Source of the DNA: Propionibacteriaceae bacterium
GTDB lineage: Bacteria; Actinomycetota; Actinomycetes; Propionibacteriales; Propionibacteriaceae
Direction of reading: 5' to 3'
NCBI GenBank assembly: GCA_030538175.1
Contig: JAUNUL010000163.1
Coordinates: 1 to 6,449 of the forward strand
Length of the DNA: 6,449 nt
Below are positions 1 to 6,070 of the stretch, one piece after another (within the stretch, counting starts at the first letter, position 1; each line of letters begins with the position of its first letter). The notes under the pieces were generated by a model. It searched no databases. It was not told the DNA's origin and saw nothing but the letters and a program-made list of their open reading frames with translations. Both the position numbers and the translations under genes were made by a program.

Positions 1-1817
1 AGGAGATCGGTCAGATAGCGGCTGGAGGACAGGATCAGCGCCAGCCAATGTGCCATCGCGCCCTCGTCACGCAGGGCCCGGAGATACCACGGCGTCCCGC
101 CGAGCGAATCGGACACCTGCCGGAAGGCCAGCAGCCCCGCATCCGGATTCGGCCCATCGGCGAACCAGCCGAGCATCGCGGGCAACAGTTGGCGCTGGAT
201 CTCCGCCTGGCGGGTCATTCCCTGGCTCAACGCCTGAATGTGCCGCAGGGCCGCCTTCGGGTCGAGGAAGCCGAGCGCCTGCAGTCGCGTGCGGGCTGCT
301 TCGGTGGTCAACCGCACCTCGCCGGACGGGATCCGGGCGACCGCCTCCAACAGCGGTGAATAGAACAGTCGGCGATGCAACGCCAGCACCCGGCGGGAGC
401 GCCGCCGCCAGCCATCGGTCACCTGCTCCGGCGTCAGGCCCAGACCACGGCCGATGCGCCGCAGGTCGCCCTCGGCGGTCGGCAGCACGTGCGTGCGCCG
501 CAGCCGGAACAGTTGGGTGCGGTGTTCGAGCACGCGGATGAAGCGGTACGCCTCCCCCAGCTCGGCGCCATCCACCCGCCCGACGTAGCCGGCCGCCACC
601 AACGCCGTCAGCCCCGGCAGGGTCGAGCTCGTGCGGATCCGTTCATCGGTCCGGCCGTGGACCAGCTGGAGCAACTGGACAGAGAACTCGACATCCCGCA
701 GGCCGCCTTCGCCGAGCTTGAGTTCGCGCCCCTGCTCCTTCGCGGGAATATGGTCAATCACCCGCCGACGCATCGCCTGGACGTCCTGAACAAAGCCGTC
801 CCGCCCCGCGACCTCCCACACCCGCGGCCTGATCATGTCGACGAACTCCTGGCCCAACGCGAGATCACCAGCCATCGGGCGGGCCTTCAACATGGCCTGG
901 AACTCCCACCCCTTGGCCCATTTCGCGTAGTACGCCGTATGGCTGGCAAGCGTCCGCACCAACGGACCCGCCTTGCCTTCGGGCCGCAGCGCCGCGTCGA
1001 CCTGCCAGATGGTGCCCGCTGCCGTGTGCGCGGAACAGATCCGGGTCAGGTTGGACGCGAGACGAGAGGCGATCTGAACCGCCTGATCCGCGCTCACCAG
1101 CGGCTCACCATCGGGGCCGAGTGCCGGTTCGGCCAGGAACAGCACGTCCACATCCGAGACGTAGTTCAGTTCGCGTGCGCCACACTTGCCCAACCCGATC
1201 ACGGCCAGACGGGTCCTGGCGGCCTGCTCGGGGCCGACCTCCTGCCGGGAGATGGCCAGCGCCGCCTCCACGGTGGCATCGGCCAGATCCGCCAGCTCCT
1301 CGGCCACGTCATCCATCAGTGCGATCGGGTCGGCATTGGTCAGGTCGCGGGCGGCAATGCGCAGGATTTCGTCCCTGTACGCCAGGCGCAGCTCGTCGCT
1401 GCGGCTCACCTCGCCCACGGGTTCGGCGACGTCCGGATCGGCACCGACCGACCGCAGGAGCCGCGCCCGCAGATCGGTCGCGGTGCGCCGCTCAGCCGGC
1501 GTACGCAACACCGCGAGGCGGTCGGGATGAGCGATCAGGTGCAGTTGCAGCGTCGCGCTGGCCGCCAAGACCTCGATCACCTGCCGAGCCCACACGGCAT
1601 CCCCGGCGAGATCGGACAACACACTGCGGTCATCGCGCGCGATCTTGTCGAGACCCTCGAAGGCCTGATCGGGGTCACACGAGGCAGCGGCCAACTCCAC
1701 CAGCATCGCAGCCGCGACGTCGGTCAGGTCCCACTCAGCCAACCGGTCCGCCGCCGATCTGGGCACCTGAAAGCCCCGCCGCGCCAGGGTGCCCGTCATC
1801 GACTCGGATCTCGCCAC
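1..1817 (-). CDS. glnE: GlnE, glutamine synthetase adenylyltransferase / adenylyl-removing enzyme (N-terminal 605 residues, 3' end outside window)
   Basis: Bifunctional cytoplasmic enzyme that attaches AMP to, or removes it from, a tyrosine of type I-beta glutamine synthetase according to nitrogen status. Reading the minus strand from 1817 gives one open frame to the left edge. The first nucleotidyltransferase (adenylyl-removing) domain carries GLGKCG at residues 208-213 and SDVDVL at 221-226, where D222 and D224 are the metal-binding pair. Further family hallmarks are LRPEGKAGPL (277-286), KARPMAGD (311-318) and KLGEGGLRDVEF (367-378). The last residues (about 570-605) enter the region before the second, adenylylating domain, which lies beyond the window; full-length family members have roughly 950-1000 residues. 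The frame is closed upstream by a TAG at 1827-1829. I chose GTG 1817 because a TANNNT hexamer ends 6 nt before it; ATG 1799, six codons in, is the alternative. Neither has a clear Shine-Dalgarno sequence. The family call is firm, the start less so. Confidence 0.95.
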   Translation of the reverse strand, partial: MARSESMTGTLARRGFQVPRSAADRLAEWDLTDVAAAMLVELAAASCDPDQAFEGLDKIARDDRSVLSDLAGDAVWARQVIEVLAASATLQLHLIAHPDRLAVLRTPAERRTATDLRARLLRSVGADPDVAEPVGEVSRSDELRLAYRDEILRIAARDLTNADPIALMDDVAEELADLADATVEAALAISRQEVGPEQAARTRLAVIGLGKCGARELNYVSDVDVLFLAEPALGPDGEPLVSADQAVQIASRLASNLTRICSAHTAAGTIWQVDAALRPEGKAGPLVRTLASHTAYYAKWAKGWEFQAMLKARPMAGDLALGQEFVDMIRPRVWEVAGRDGFVQDVQAMRRRVIDHIPAKEQGRELKLGEGGLRDVEFSVQLLQLVHGRTDERIRTSSTLPGLTALVAAGYVGRVDGAELGEAYRFIRVLEHRTQLFRLRRTHVLPTAEGDLRRIGRGLGLTPEQVTDGWRRRSRRVLALHRRLFYSPLLEAVARIPSGEVRLTTEAARTRLQALGFLDPKAALRHIQALSQGMTRQAEIQRQLLPAMLGWFADGPNPDAGLLAFRQVSDSLGGTPWYLRALRDEGAMAHWLALILSSSRYLTDL

Positions 1818-1823
1818 GATGTG

Positions 1824-1829
1824 AGGCTA
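1824..1829 (-). promoter_or_regulatory. candidate -10 element of glnE (leaderless GTG start)
   Basis: On the minus strand TAGCCT fits the actinobacterial -10 pattern TANNNT and is followed by exactly 6 nt and then GTG at 1817. This spacing would start the transcript on the start codon itself. No good -35 is visible 16-18 nt upstream. The absence of a ribosome binding site before both possible starts fits leaderless translation. This is inference from spacing only. Confidence 0.3.
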
Positions 1830-1922
1830 CTAGTCCGCACCGGTCGATCAGGTGGCCCGGGGGACTCCGGTTGGGACGTTCATCGTTAAACAACAGGCCA
1901 TCTGGCGGCCACCGTCACGGCC

Positions 1923-1928
1923 TAGAGT
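1923..1928 (+). promoter_or_regulatory. candidate -10 element of the SCP-family gene
   Basis: TAGAGT matches TANNNT and lies 4 nt before the ATG at 1933, which has no Shine-Dalgarno sequence. A leaderless or nearly leaderless transcript would explain this, although 4 nt is somewhat short for -10 to +1 spacing. No convincing -35 was found. The 115-bp region 1818-1932 must hold promoters for both this gene and the divergent glnE. Confidence 0.2.
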
Positions 1929-1932
1929 CCTC

Positions 1933-2724
1933 ATGGTGGGAATCGCAACGCAGCAACGCAGCGCCGTCCGTGGCCTGATCGACCAGGGAGAACGGCTGGC
2001 GGATTTCCTCGGCTCACTTCGCCCGGCGGAGTTCCACCGTGCAGTGCCGAGCGAGGATCTCACCGTGGTCGCCGTGGTCGCCCAGTTGCTCATCGAGCAG
2101 AACGCCCTGCTCGCTGCGCTCGACCAACCCACCAATCAGCGGGCAACGCCGCTCCCCCTGTACTGCGCGGGCCTCAGCCTGCAGCGCCATCGCAGCGAGC
2201 AGTTGGCACGGGAAATCGCCGACCACGACGCCGGCCCCACCCTCGTCGCGCAGTTCGCCCAACAACAGCAGGAAGTCATCAACCGTTTGAGCGGCGAGGA
2301 CCTGCCCGAAGTCGTCGCCGTCAGCCGGTCAGCTCTGCGAATGACCGACCTGCTGCGTCTGATGAGCGTCGAATGGGTCCTGCACGCCGACGACATCAGC
2401 TGGGCCCTCCCGGGGCGCCGCGCCATCGATCTTCCCCGCGGCCACTTGGCTGACGCGGTGCGACTATTCACCGAGATCCTGCGCCACCGCCATCCCGGGG
2501 GCTCGATCGAGATCCGAGTGCCACCGTTTGCTGCCGTGCAGTGCGGCAACCCGGGCGAGCCTCGACACACCCGCGGAACCCCACCGAACGTGGTGGAGTG
2601 TCAACCGCTGTCGTTCATCCGGCTGTGTCGCGGCCGCGAAACATGGTCGGAAGCTGTCACCCACAACCAGCTGACCGCCAGCGGGCTGCGGGCCGACATC
2701 TCGGAGTGGTTCCCCCTGCTCTGA
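1933..2724 (+). CDS. sterol carrier family protein: DinB/maleylpyruvate-isomerase-like N-terminus plus bacterial SCP domain
   Basis: Predicted soluble protein of 263 residues. Residues about 8-160 resemble the four-helix mycothiol-dependent maleylpyruvate isomerase N-terminal fold. Its second metal-site motif is kept as E147 and H151 in VEWVLHADD, but the usual first His is Q51 (VVAQLL). Residues about 190-263 match the bacterial sterol-carrier-like domain: IRVPPFAAVQ (194-203), HTRGTPPNVVE (212-222) and the end ASGLRADIS (249-257). Family members are common in actinobacteria and their biochemical role is not established, so I assign no reaction. The frame also opens at GTG 1852, but that adds 27 residues without family resemblance, so ATG 1933 is preferred. 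It diverges from glnE and converges on the VWA gene with 28 bp between stops and no recognisable terminator. There is no signal peptide or membrane segment. Confidence 0.88.
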   Translation: MVGIATQQRSAVRGLIDQGERLADFLGSLRPAEFHRAVPSEDLTVVAVVAQLLIEQNALLAALDQPTNQRATPLPLYCAGLSLQRHRSEQLAREIADHDAGPTLVAQFAQQQQEVINRLSGEDLPEVVAVSRSALRMTDLLRLMSVEWVLHADDISWALPGRRAIDLPRGHLADAVRLFTEILRHRHPGGSIEIRVPPFAAVQCGNPGEPRHTRGTPPNVVECQPLSFIRLCRGRETWSEAVTHNQLTASGLRADISEWFPLL

Positions 2725-2752
2725 TCCTCAAGCAATCGGCCAAGGCCTGTCG

Positions 2753-4477
2753 TCACAGACCAGCCAGCAACGACCTCATCACGGTGGGCAGTTCAGCCAG
2801 GTCCCTGACCCAGATCGCCTTGCCACCGGTCGCTTCCGCAACCCGGGACACCTCGGGATAGCCCGCCTCCGGACCGATCAGGACATAGAACATCTCGATC
2901 GGTCGCTTCGGATCAGCCTCATTCTTCAACTGATTGATGAGGTCATCCGCCGTGAACTTGGCATTGTGGAACTCATCCACGCCGTCGGTGAGCACGACGA
3001 TCTTGTTCGGCTTGCCCGGCTGATAGGTCTGCAGGTTGTATTGGTAGGCCTGCGAAATCGCCAGATAGAGCGGGGTGCCACCCTCGGGCTTGAGGCTTTC
3101 CATCCCCTGGTGGAAATGCGGCATCATTTCTTTCCACACCGGCGAGCGATTGTCCTCGAGTGGGAACACCGGCTGGATCAGCGGATTGCCCTCGGCATCC
3201 GCGTGGAAAGTCATCAGTCCGGTCGAATAGCCCGGCGGCCATGCGGCCCAACTCGACAGGGCGGCCTGACTGACCACATCAACCCTGCGGAGACCCGTGT
3301 TGCCGAACGGGGTCGCCATCGAACCCGAGAGATCCAACAGCGGCAGGACCGATGAACGCTGGGCGAACCCAGCTTGGAGAGCGGTGGCACCCATCACCTG
3401 TGCGGTGTCGTTGGGACGCAACGGCGGCAGCGGGTTTGCCGACAAGCCAGCAGCGCTCAAGGCTTCGGCCTCGGGGCCCGAATCCGTCGTCCGCAGCCCG
3501 AGCTCGTTGAGCTCGGCGACACCCTGCGGGCTGGCCAGCCAGTCGACGAAGCCCTGCACCGTGGCATTGCCCGTGGGGTTGACGATGCCCAACTGCACGC
3601 CCGTCGCACCGTCGCCGAGGTGCTCCGCCACGACGTTGGCGCCTTCACGCACCTGCGTCAACACGGTGTATTCCGTCGTCAGCCCGGTCCGTGGGCCCGC
3701 GGGGCCCCGTGCCGTATCATCCGCCGGGTTTGCAGCCAGGTGGCCGAGGACATCAGCGGACGTCGGAACTCGCTGGACCACCCGGTGCTCGGCGGCCGCC
3801 ATCCGCAATTGATTGTCGGTCACCTTGACAGGGTCAGTGGGTGGTGGCTCGCCATTGCTCAGCATCATGGCCATGGTCATGAACCCCATGGCACCCACGG
3901 CCGATGTGTTCGGATCGGGCTCCACGAGCTTGATGACACCCCACGGCTTGCCGAAGGCGTCATAGCGCTTGTTCTCGGTCAGCAGGTCCACCAGCAGGGG
4001 CCCGTTCTGTCGCTGGTCCCCCAATGCCTCCCGCAGCTGCCGTTCATAGGCGAGCACCAGCGGGGTATGCGCGAATGTGGTCGGCGTGGCCGCCGCCAAC
4101 GCCGCTCCCTCGCCGCTGGCTCGTTGAGCCCACGTGATGTCCTCGGGGAGCCAGGCATCGGCCTCACCCAAGCCCTTCTTGGCCACCTCATGGCTGGCCT
4201 GGCCGGTGACCTGGATGAGGTCGCAGTCACCAGGCGCCTGCTCGGAATAGCGGTCTGCCAGCCGCTGACCCAGCGCTCGATAATCCGGATCAACCACCAA
4301 GGTGGCCGACTCTGCGCATGTGCCAGCTGCTTCGGTGTTGCGCGTCAATGCGAGCACCGCGCCGCCACCGGCCAGTGCCAGAGCCACTCCCCCGGCGACC
4401 AGCCAGCGCCAATTGAACTTGCGCTCCGGCGGCGCGGAGTCCGGCGCCACTCGGCGCGGCTCATAGTGATCCGCCAT
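2753..4477 (-). CDS. membrane-anchored substrate-binding / von Willebrand factor A domain protein
   Basis: A 574-residue protein expected to face outside the cell. A short basic N-terminus (1-22) is followed by one hydrophobic segment (about 25-45), best read as a signal anchor because there is no lipobox. Residues about 54-345 resemble a bacterial extracellular solute-binding domain, with C54 and C85 placed for a disulfide, ADAWLPED at 106-113 and WLASPQGVAELNELGL at 313-328. Residues about 375-574 are a VWA domain with a complete metal-ion-dependent adhesion site: D382-x-S384-x-S386, T468 in GGTP and D498 in LTDG. The order anchor, binding domain, VWA is a recurrent actinobacterial architecture whose ligand is unknown. 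No permease or ATPase gene lies beside it, so transport is not implied. The ATG at 4477 follows a strong ribosome binding site. It is downstream of glnA2 in the same direction, 151 bp away, so partial readthrough is possible. Confidence 0.9.
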   Translation of the reverse strand: MADHYEPRRVAPDSAPPERKFNWRWLVAGGVALALAGGGAVLALTRNTEAAGTCAESATLVVDPDYRALGQRLADRYSEQAPGDCDLIQVTGQASHEVAKKGLGEADAWLPEDITWAQRASGEGAALAAATPTTFAHTPLVLAYERQLREALGDQRQNGPLLVDLLTENKRYDAFGKPWGVIKLVEPDPNTSAVGAMGFMTMAMMLSNGEPPPTDPVKVTDNQLRMAAAEHRVVQRVPTSADVLGHLAANPADDTARGPAGPRTGLTTEYTVLTQVREGANVVAEHLGDGATGVQLGIVNPTGNATVQGFVDWLASPQGVAELNELGLRTTDSGPEAEALSAAGLSANPLPPLRPNDTAQVMGATALQAGFAQRSSVLPLLDLSGSMATPFGNTGLRRVDVVSQAALSSWAAWPPGYSTGLMTFHADAEGNPLIQPVFPLEDNRSPVWKEMMPHFHQGMESLKPEGGTPLYLAISQAYQYNLQTYQPGKPNKIVVLTDGVDEFHNAKFTADDLINQLKNEADPKRPIEMFYVLIGPEAGYPEVSRVAEATGGKAIWVRDLAELPTVMRSLLAGL

Positions 4478-4481
4478 CGAC

Positions 4482-4487
4482 CCTCCT
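4482..4487 (-). promoter_or_regulatory. ribosome binding site of the VWA-protein gene
   Basis: AGGAGG on the minus strand ends 4 nt before the ATG at 4477. It is a full match to the Shine-Dalgarno core and fixes this start. Of the five genes here only this one and the gene at 6071 have a clear site. Confidence 0.8.
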
Positions 4488-4529
4488 CGGGCAAGCCGTC
4501 ACGCCTGCACCCTCGAAAGTTTCCTCCTG

Positions 4530-4550
4530 CGCGTCGACGCGGTTCGCGTC
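4530..4550. repeat. overlapping inverted repeats in the leader of the VWA gene
   Basis: Three 6-bp arms sit in a row on the plus strand: CGCGTC (4530-4535), GACGCG (4536-4541) and, after GTT, CGCGTC (4545-4550). The first two form a perfect 12-bp palindrome. The second and third form a 6-bp stem with a 3-nt loop. The two pairings exclude each other. The site lies 53-73 bases upstream of the start codon at 4477 and could be a protein-binding palindrome or a leader hairpin; chance is possible in GC-rich DNA. Confidence 0.45.
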
Positions 4551-4565
4551 TCAGCACCCTCTCAG

Positions 4566-4592
4566 GAGTTTACCCCGGAGAGTTTCACCCCG
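4566..4592. repeat. imperfect tandem direct repeat between glnA2 and the VWA gene
   Basis: GAGTTTACCCCG (4566-4577) and GAGTTTCACCCCG (4580-4592) are two copies differing by one inserted base, 14 bp apart start to start. Read on the minus strand they are GGGGTAAACTC and GGGGTGAAACTC. The TAAACT within one copy also fits the TANNNT pattern, so a promoter for the VWA gene may lie here. No function is assigned. Confidence 0.4.
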
Positions 4593-4611
4593 CGGCCGTG
4601 CTTATTTCCCC

Positions 4612-4629
4612 AAAACCCCTAGTCGGGGT
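4612..4629 (-). terminator. weak terminator candidate at the end of glnA2
   Basis: On the minus strand ACCCC (4629-4625), a 5-nt loop and GGGGT (4619-4615) form a 5-bp stem. The run TTTT at 4615-4612 begins with the last stem base. The stem overlaps the last base positions of the glnA2 stop codon. Both the stem and the T-run are short, so termination would be partial at best. Confidence 0.3.
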
Positions 4630-5972
4630 CACAGTACAGGCAAATAGCGGCCGAGTTCCATCGGCGTCACCTGAGCGCGATACTCATCAAACTCAGCTCG
4701 CTTGTTGCGCAGGAAGAACTCGTGCACGTGTTCACCGAGAGCTTCGACCGCCAACTCCGACGACTCCATCGCGCGGATCGCCTCATCCAGGTTGCGGGGC
4801 AGCGGCCGGATCCCCAGCGCACGCCGTTCCCGCTCCGTCAACGACCACACATCGTTTTCCGCCTCCTCGGGCAGCTCATAGTTGCCTTCGATTCCGGCAA
4901 GCCCGGCATGAAGGATCAGCGCCAACGCCAAGTACGGATTCGCTGCCGAGTCAATCGACCGCAGTTCGATGCGGGCCGAGGACCCCTTGTGCGGCTTGTA
5001 CATCGGCACGCGCACCAGCGCCGACCGGTTGTTGCGTCCCCAACAGACATAGCTGGGCGCCTCGCCACCGAAGGCCAAGCGCTTATAGGAGTTCACCCAT
5101 TGATTGGTGACCGCAGAAATCTCCTCCGCATGCCGCAGCACCCCGGCGATGAACTGCTTGCCCGTCCGGGAGAGGTGATAGGGCGCCCCCGCCTCATAGA
5201 ACGCGTTCGAGTCCCCACTGAACAGCGACATGTGGGTGTGCATGCCGGATCCCGGATGCTCACTCAACGGTTTCGGCATGAACGAGGCGCGGATGCCCGC
5301 GTGTTCGGCGACCTCCTTGACCACCGTGCGGAAGGTCATGATGTTGTCCGCCATCGACAGTGCATCCGCATAACGCAGGTCGATTTCCTGCTGGCCGGGC
5401 GCATTCTCGTGATGGGAGAATTCGACCGATATCCCCATCTGCTCGAGCGTCGTGATCGCCTGCCTGCGGAAGTTCGAGCCACGGTTGCTCACCGTGTGGT
5501 CGAAATAGCCCGACGAATCGATCGGGATCGGCTTCCCATCCGGGGACAACTCCTTCTCGAAAAGAAAGAATTCGATCTCCGGATGGGCATAGAAGGTGAA
5601 TCCGAGATCTGCCGCCTTGCCCAGTGCCCGCTTGAGGACATAGCGGGGGTCGGCGTACGACGGGGAGCCGTCGGGCAGGCTGATATCGCAGAACATCCGC
5701 GCGGTGCCGCCATCCTCGGGTGACTCCCGCCACGGCAGGACTTGGAACGTCGAAGGATCCGGGTGGGCCACCATGTCGGACTCATAGATGCGGGCGAACC
5801 CCTCGATGGCAGAACCGTCGAAGCCAAGGCCCTCGGCGAAGGAACTCTCGAGTTCGGCCGGAGCGATCGCGACCGACTTCAGAAAACCCAACACATCAGT
5901 GAACCAGAGCCGAACGAATCGAATATCTCGCTCTTCGATGGTGCGCAACACGAACTCGGTCTGCTTGTCCAT
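4629..5972 (-). CDS. glnA2: GlnA2, type I (alpha-like) glutamine synthetase
   Basis: ATP-dependent ligase joining ammonium to glutamate to form glutamine; some actinobacterial paralogues instead use polyamines. The 447 residues match GlnA2 of Mycobacterium along the full length, beginning at residue 1 (MDKQTEFVLR), which supports the ATG at 5972 although no Shine-Dalgarno sequence precedes it. Visible active-site residues are D52 (FDGS), E132 and E134 (PEIEFF), E189 (SHHE), E196, H245 (MHTHMS), R298 (NSYKR), E304 (GGEAPS), R316 and R321 (NRSALVR) and E336 (IELRS). R61 in GFARI corresponds to the Bacillus feedback-inhibition Arg. The adenylylated Tyr of beta-type enzymes is W376 here, and the beta-specific insertion is absent. 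A55 replaces the usual second Ser of DGSS. A GlnR-type box lies 23 bp upstream. The family call is very firm, the natural substrate less so. Confidence 0.96.
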   Translation of the reverse strand: MDKQTEFVLRTIEERDIRFVRLWFTDVLGFLKSVAIAPAELESSFAEGLGFDGSAIEGFARIYESDMVAHPDPSTFQVLPWRESPEDGGTARMFCDISLPDGSPSYADPRYVLKRALGKAADLGFTFYAHPEIEFFLFEKELSPDGKPIPIDSSGYFDHTVSNRGSNFRRQAITTLEQMGISVEFSHHENAPGQQEIDLRYADALSMADNIMTFRTVVKEVAEHAGIRASFMPKPLSEHPGSGMHTHMSLFSGDSNAFYEAGAPYHLSRTGKQFIAGVLRHAEEISAVTNQWVNSYKRLAFGGEAPSYVCWGRNNRSALVRVPMYKPHKGSSARIELRSIDSAANPYLALALILHAGLAGIEGNYELPEEAENDVWSLTERERRALGIRPLPRNLDEAIRAMESSELAVEALGEHVHEFFLRNKRAEFDEYRAQVTPMELGRYLPVL

Positions 5973-5995
5973 GGCCCACAGTGTGCACCGCGGGT

Positions 5996-6011
5996 GTTTC
6001 AGCCGAGTTAC
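5996..6011. promoter_or_regulatory. GlnR-type nitrogen operator between glnA2 and the gene at 6071
   Basis: On the minus strand GTAAC-TCGGCT-GAAAC fits the GlnR box described in Streptomyces, gTnAC-N6-GaAAC, at every specified base. It is flanked by an inverted repeat, GGGTGT (5992-5997) and ACACCC (6010-6015). It lies 23 bp before the glnA2 ATG and 59 bp before the divergent GTG at 6071, and overlaps the likely -35 region of both promoters. GlnR is the global nitrogen regulator of many actinobacteria; whether this organism has it cannot be seen here. Confidence 0.6.
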
Positions 6012-6019
6012 ACCCCCAC

Positions 6020-6025
6020 TAGGCT
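6020..6025 (+). promoter_or_regulatory. candidate -10 element of the membrane-protein gene at 6071
   Basis: TAGGCT fits TANNNT and would start transcription near 6032, leaving a leader of about 39 nt that includes the ribosome binding site at 6061. The expected -35 position (about 5997-6002, TTTCAG) is weak and lies inside the GlnR-type box. Confidence 0.35.
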
Positions 6026-6060
6026 CGTCTCCGAGCAGCCACTCGGCGGCCAGGCGGCGA

Positions 6061-6065
6061 AGGAG
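6061..6065 (+). promoter_or_regulatory. ribosome binding site of the gene at 6071
   Basis: AGGAG, extended upstream as GAAGGAG, ends 5 nt before the GTG at 6071. It decides both the start and the frame of the partial gene, whose competing frames have no such site. Confidence 0.7.
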
Positions 6066-6070
6066 ACCCG

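Noticed and set aside
375..1889. Open frame of 504 codons on the plus strand opposite glnE
   Set aside because: The antisense strand encodes GlnE with many family motifs; long mirror frames are normal in GC-rich coding DNA. The product is rich in Arg, Gln and His with no domain.
1818..1932. Second GlnR box in the glnE divergent region
   Set aside because: GTTAAAC and GTTC are present, but no GTNAC-N6-GAAAC arrangement occurs on either strand.
1945..1960. Tandem GCAACGCA repeat at the start of the SCP-family gene
   Set aside because: Two short copies inside coding sequence (residues 5-10) are expected by chance.
2725..2752. Bidirectional terminator between the convergent stops
   Set aside because: Only 4-bp pairings such as CTGT with ACAG are possible and there is no T-run.
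4876..4878. Tyr365 of GlnA2 in NYELP as an adenylylation site
   Set aside because: It resembles NLYDLP, but aligning the preceding GIxxN segment places the modified tyrosine about 11 residues later, at W376.
3374..5110. Open frame of 578 codons on the plus strand
   Set aside because: It runs antisense across the VWA gene, the intergenic leader and the end of glnA2, three unrelated regions, and its product has no recognisable domain.
4722..5723. Open frame of 333 codons on the plus strand opposite glnA2
   Set aside because: It is the mirror of a fully conserved glutamine synthetase and has no family resemblance of its own.
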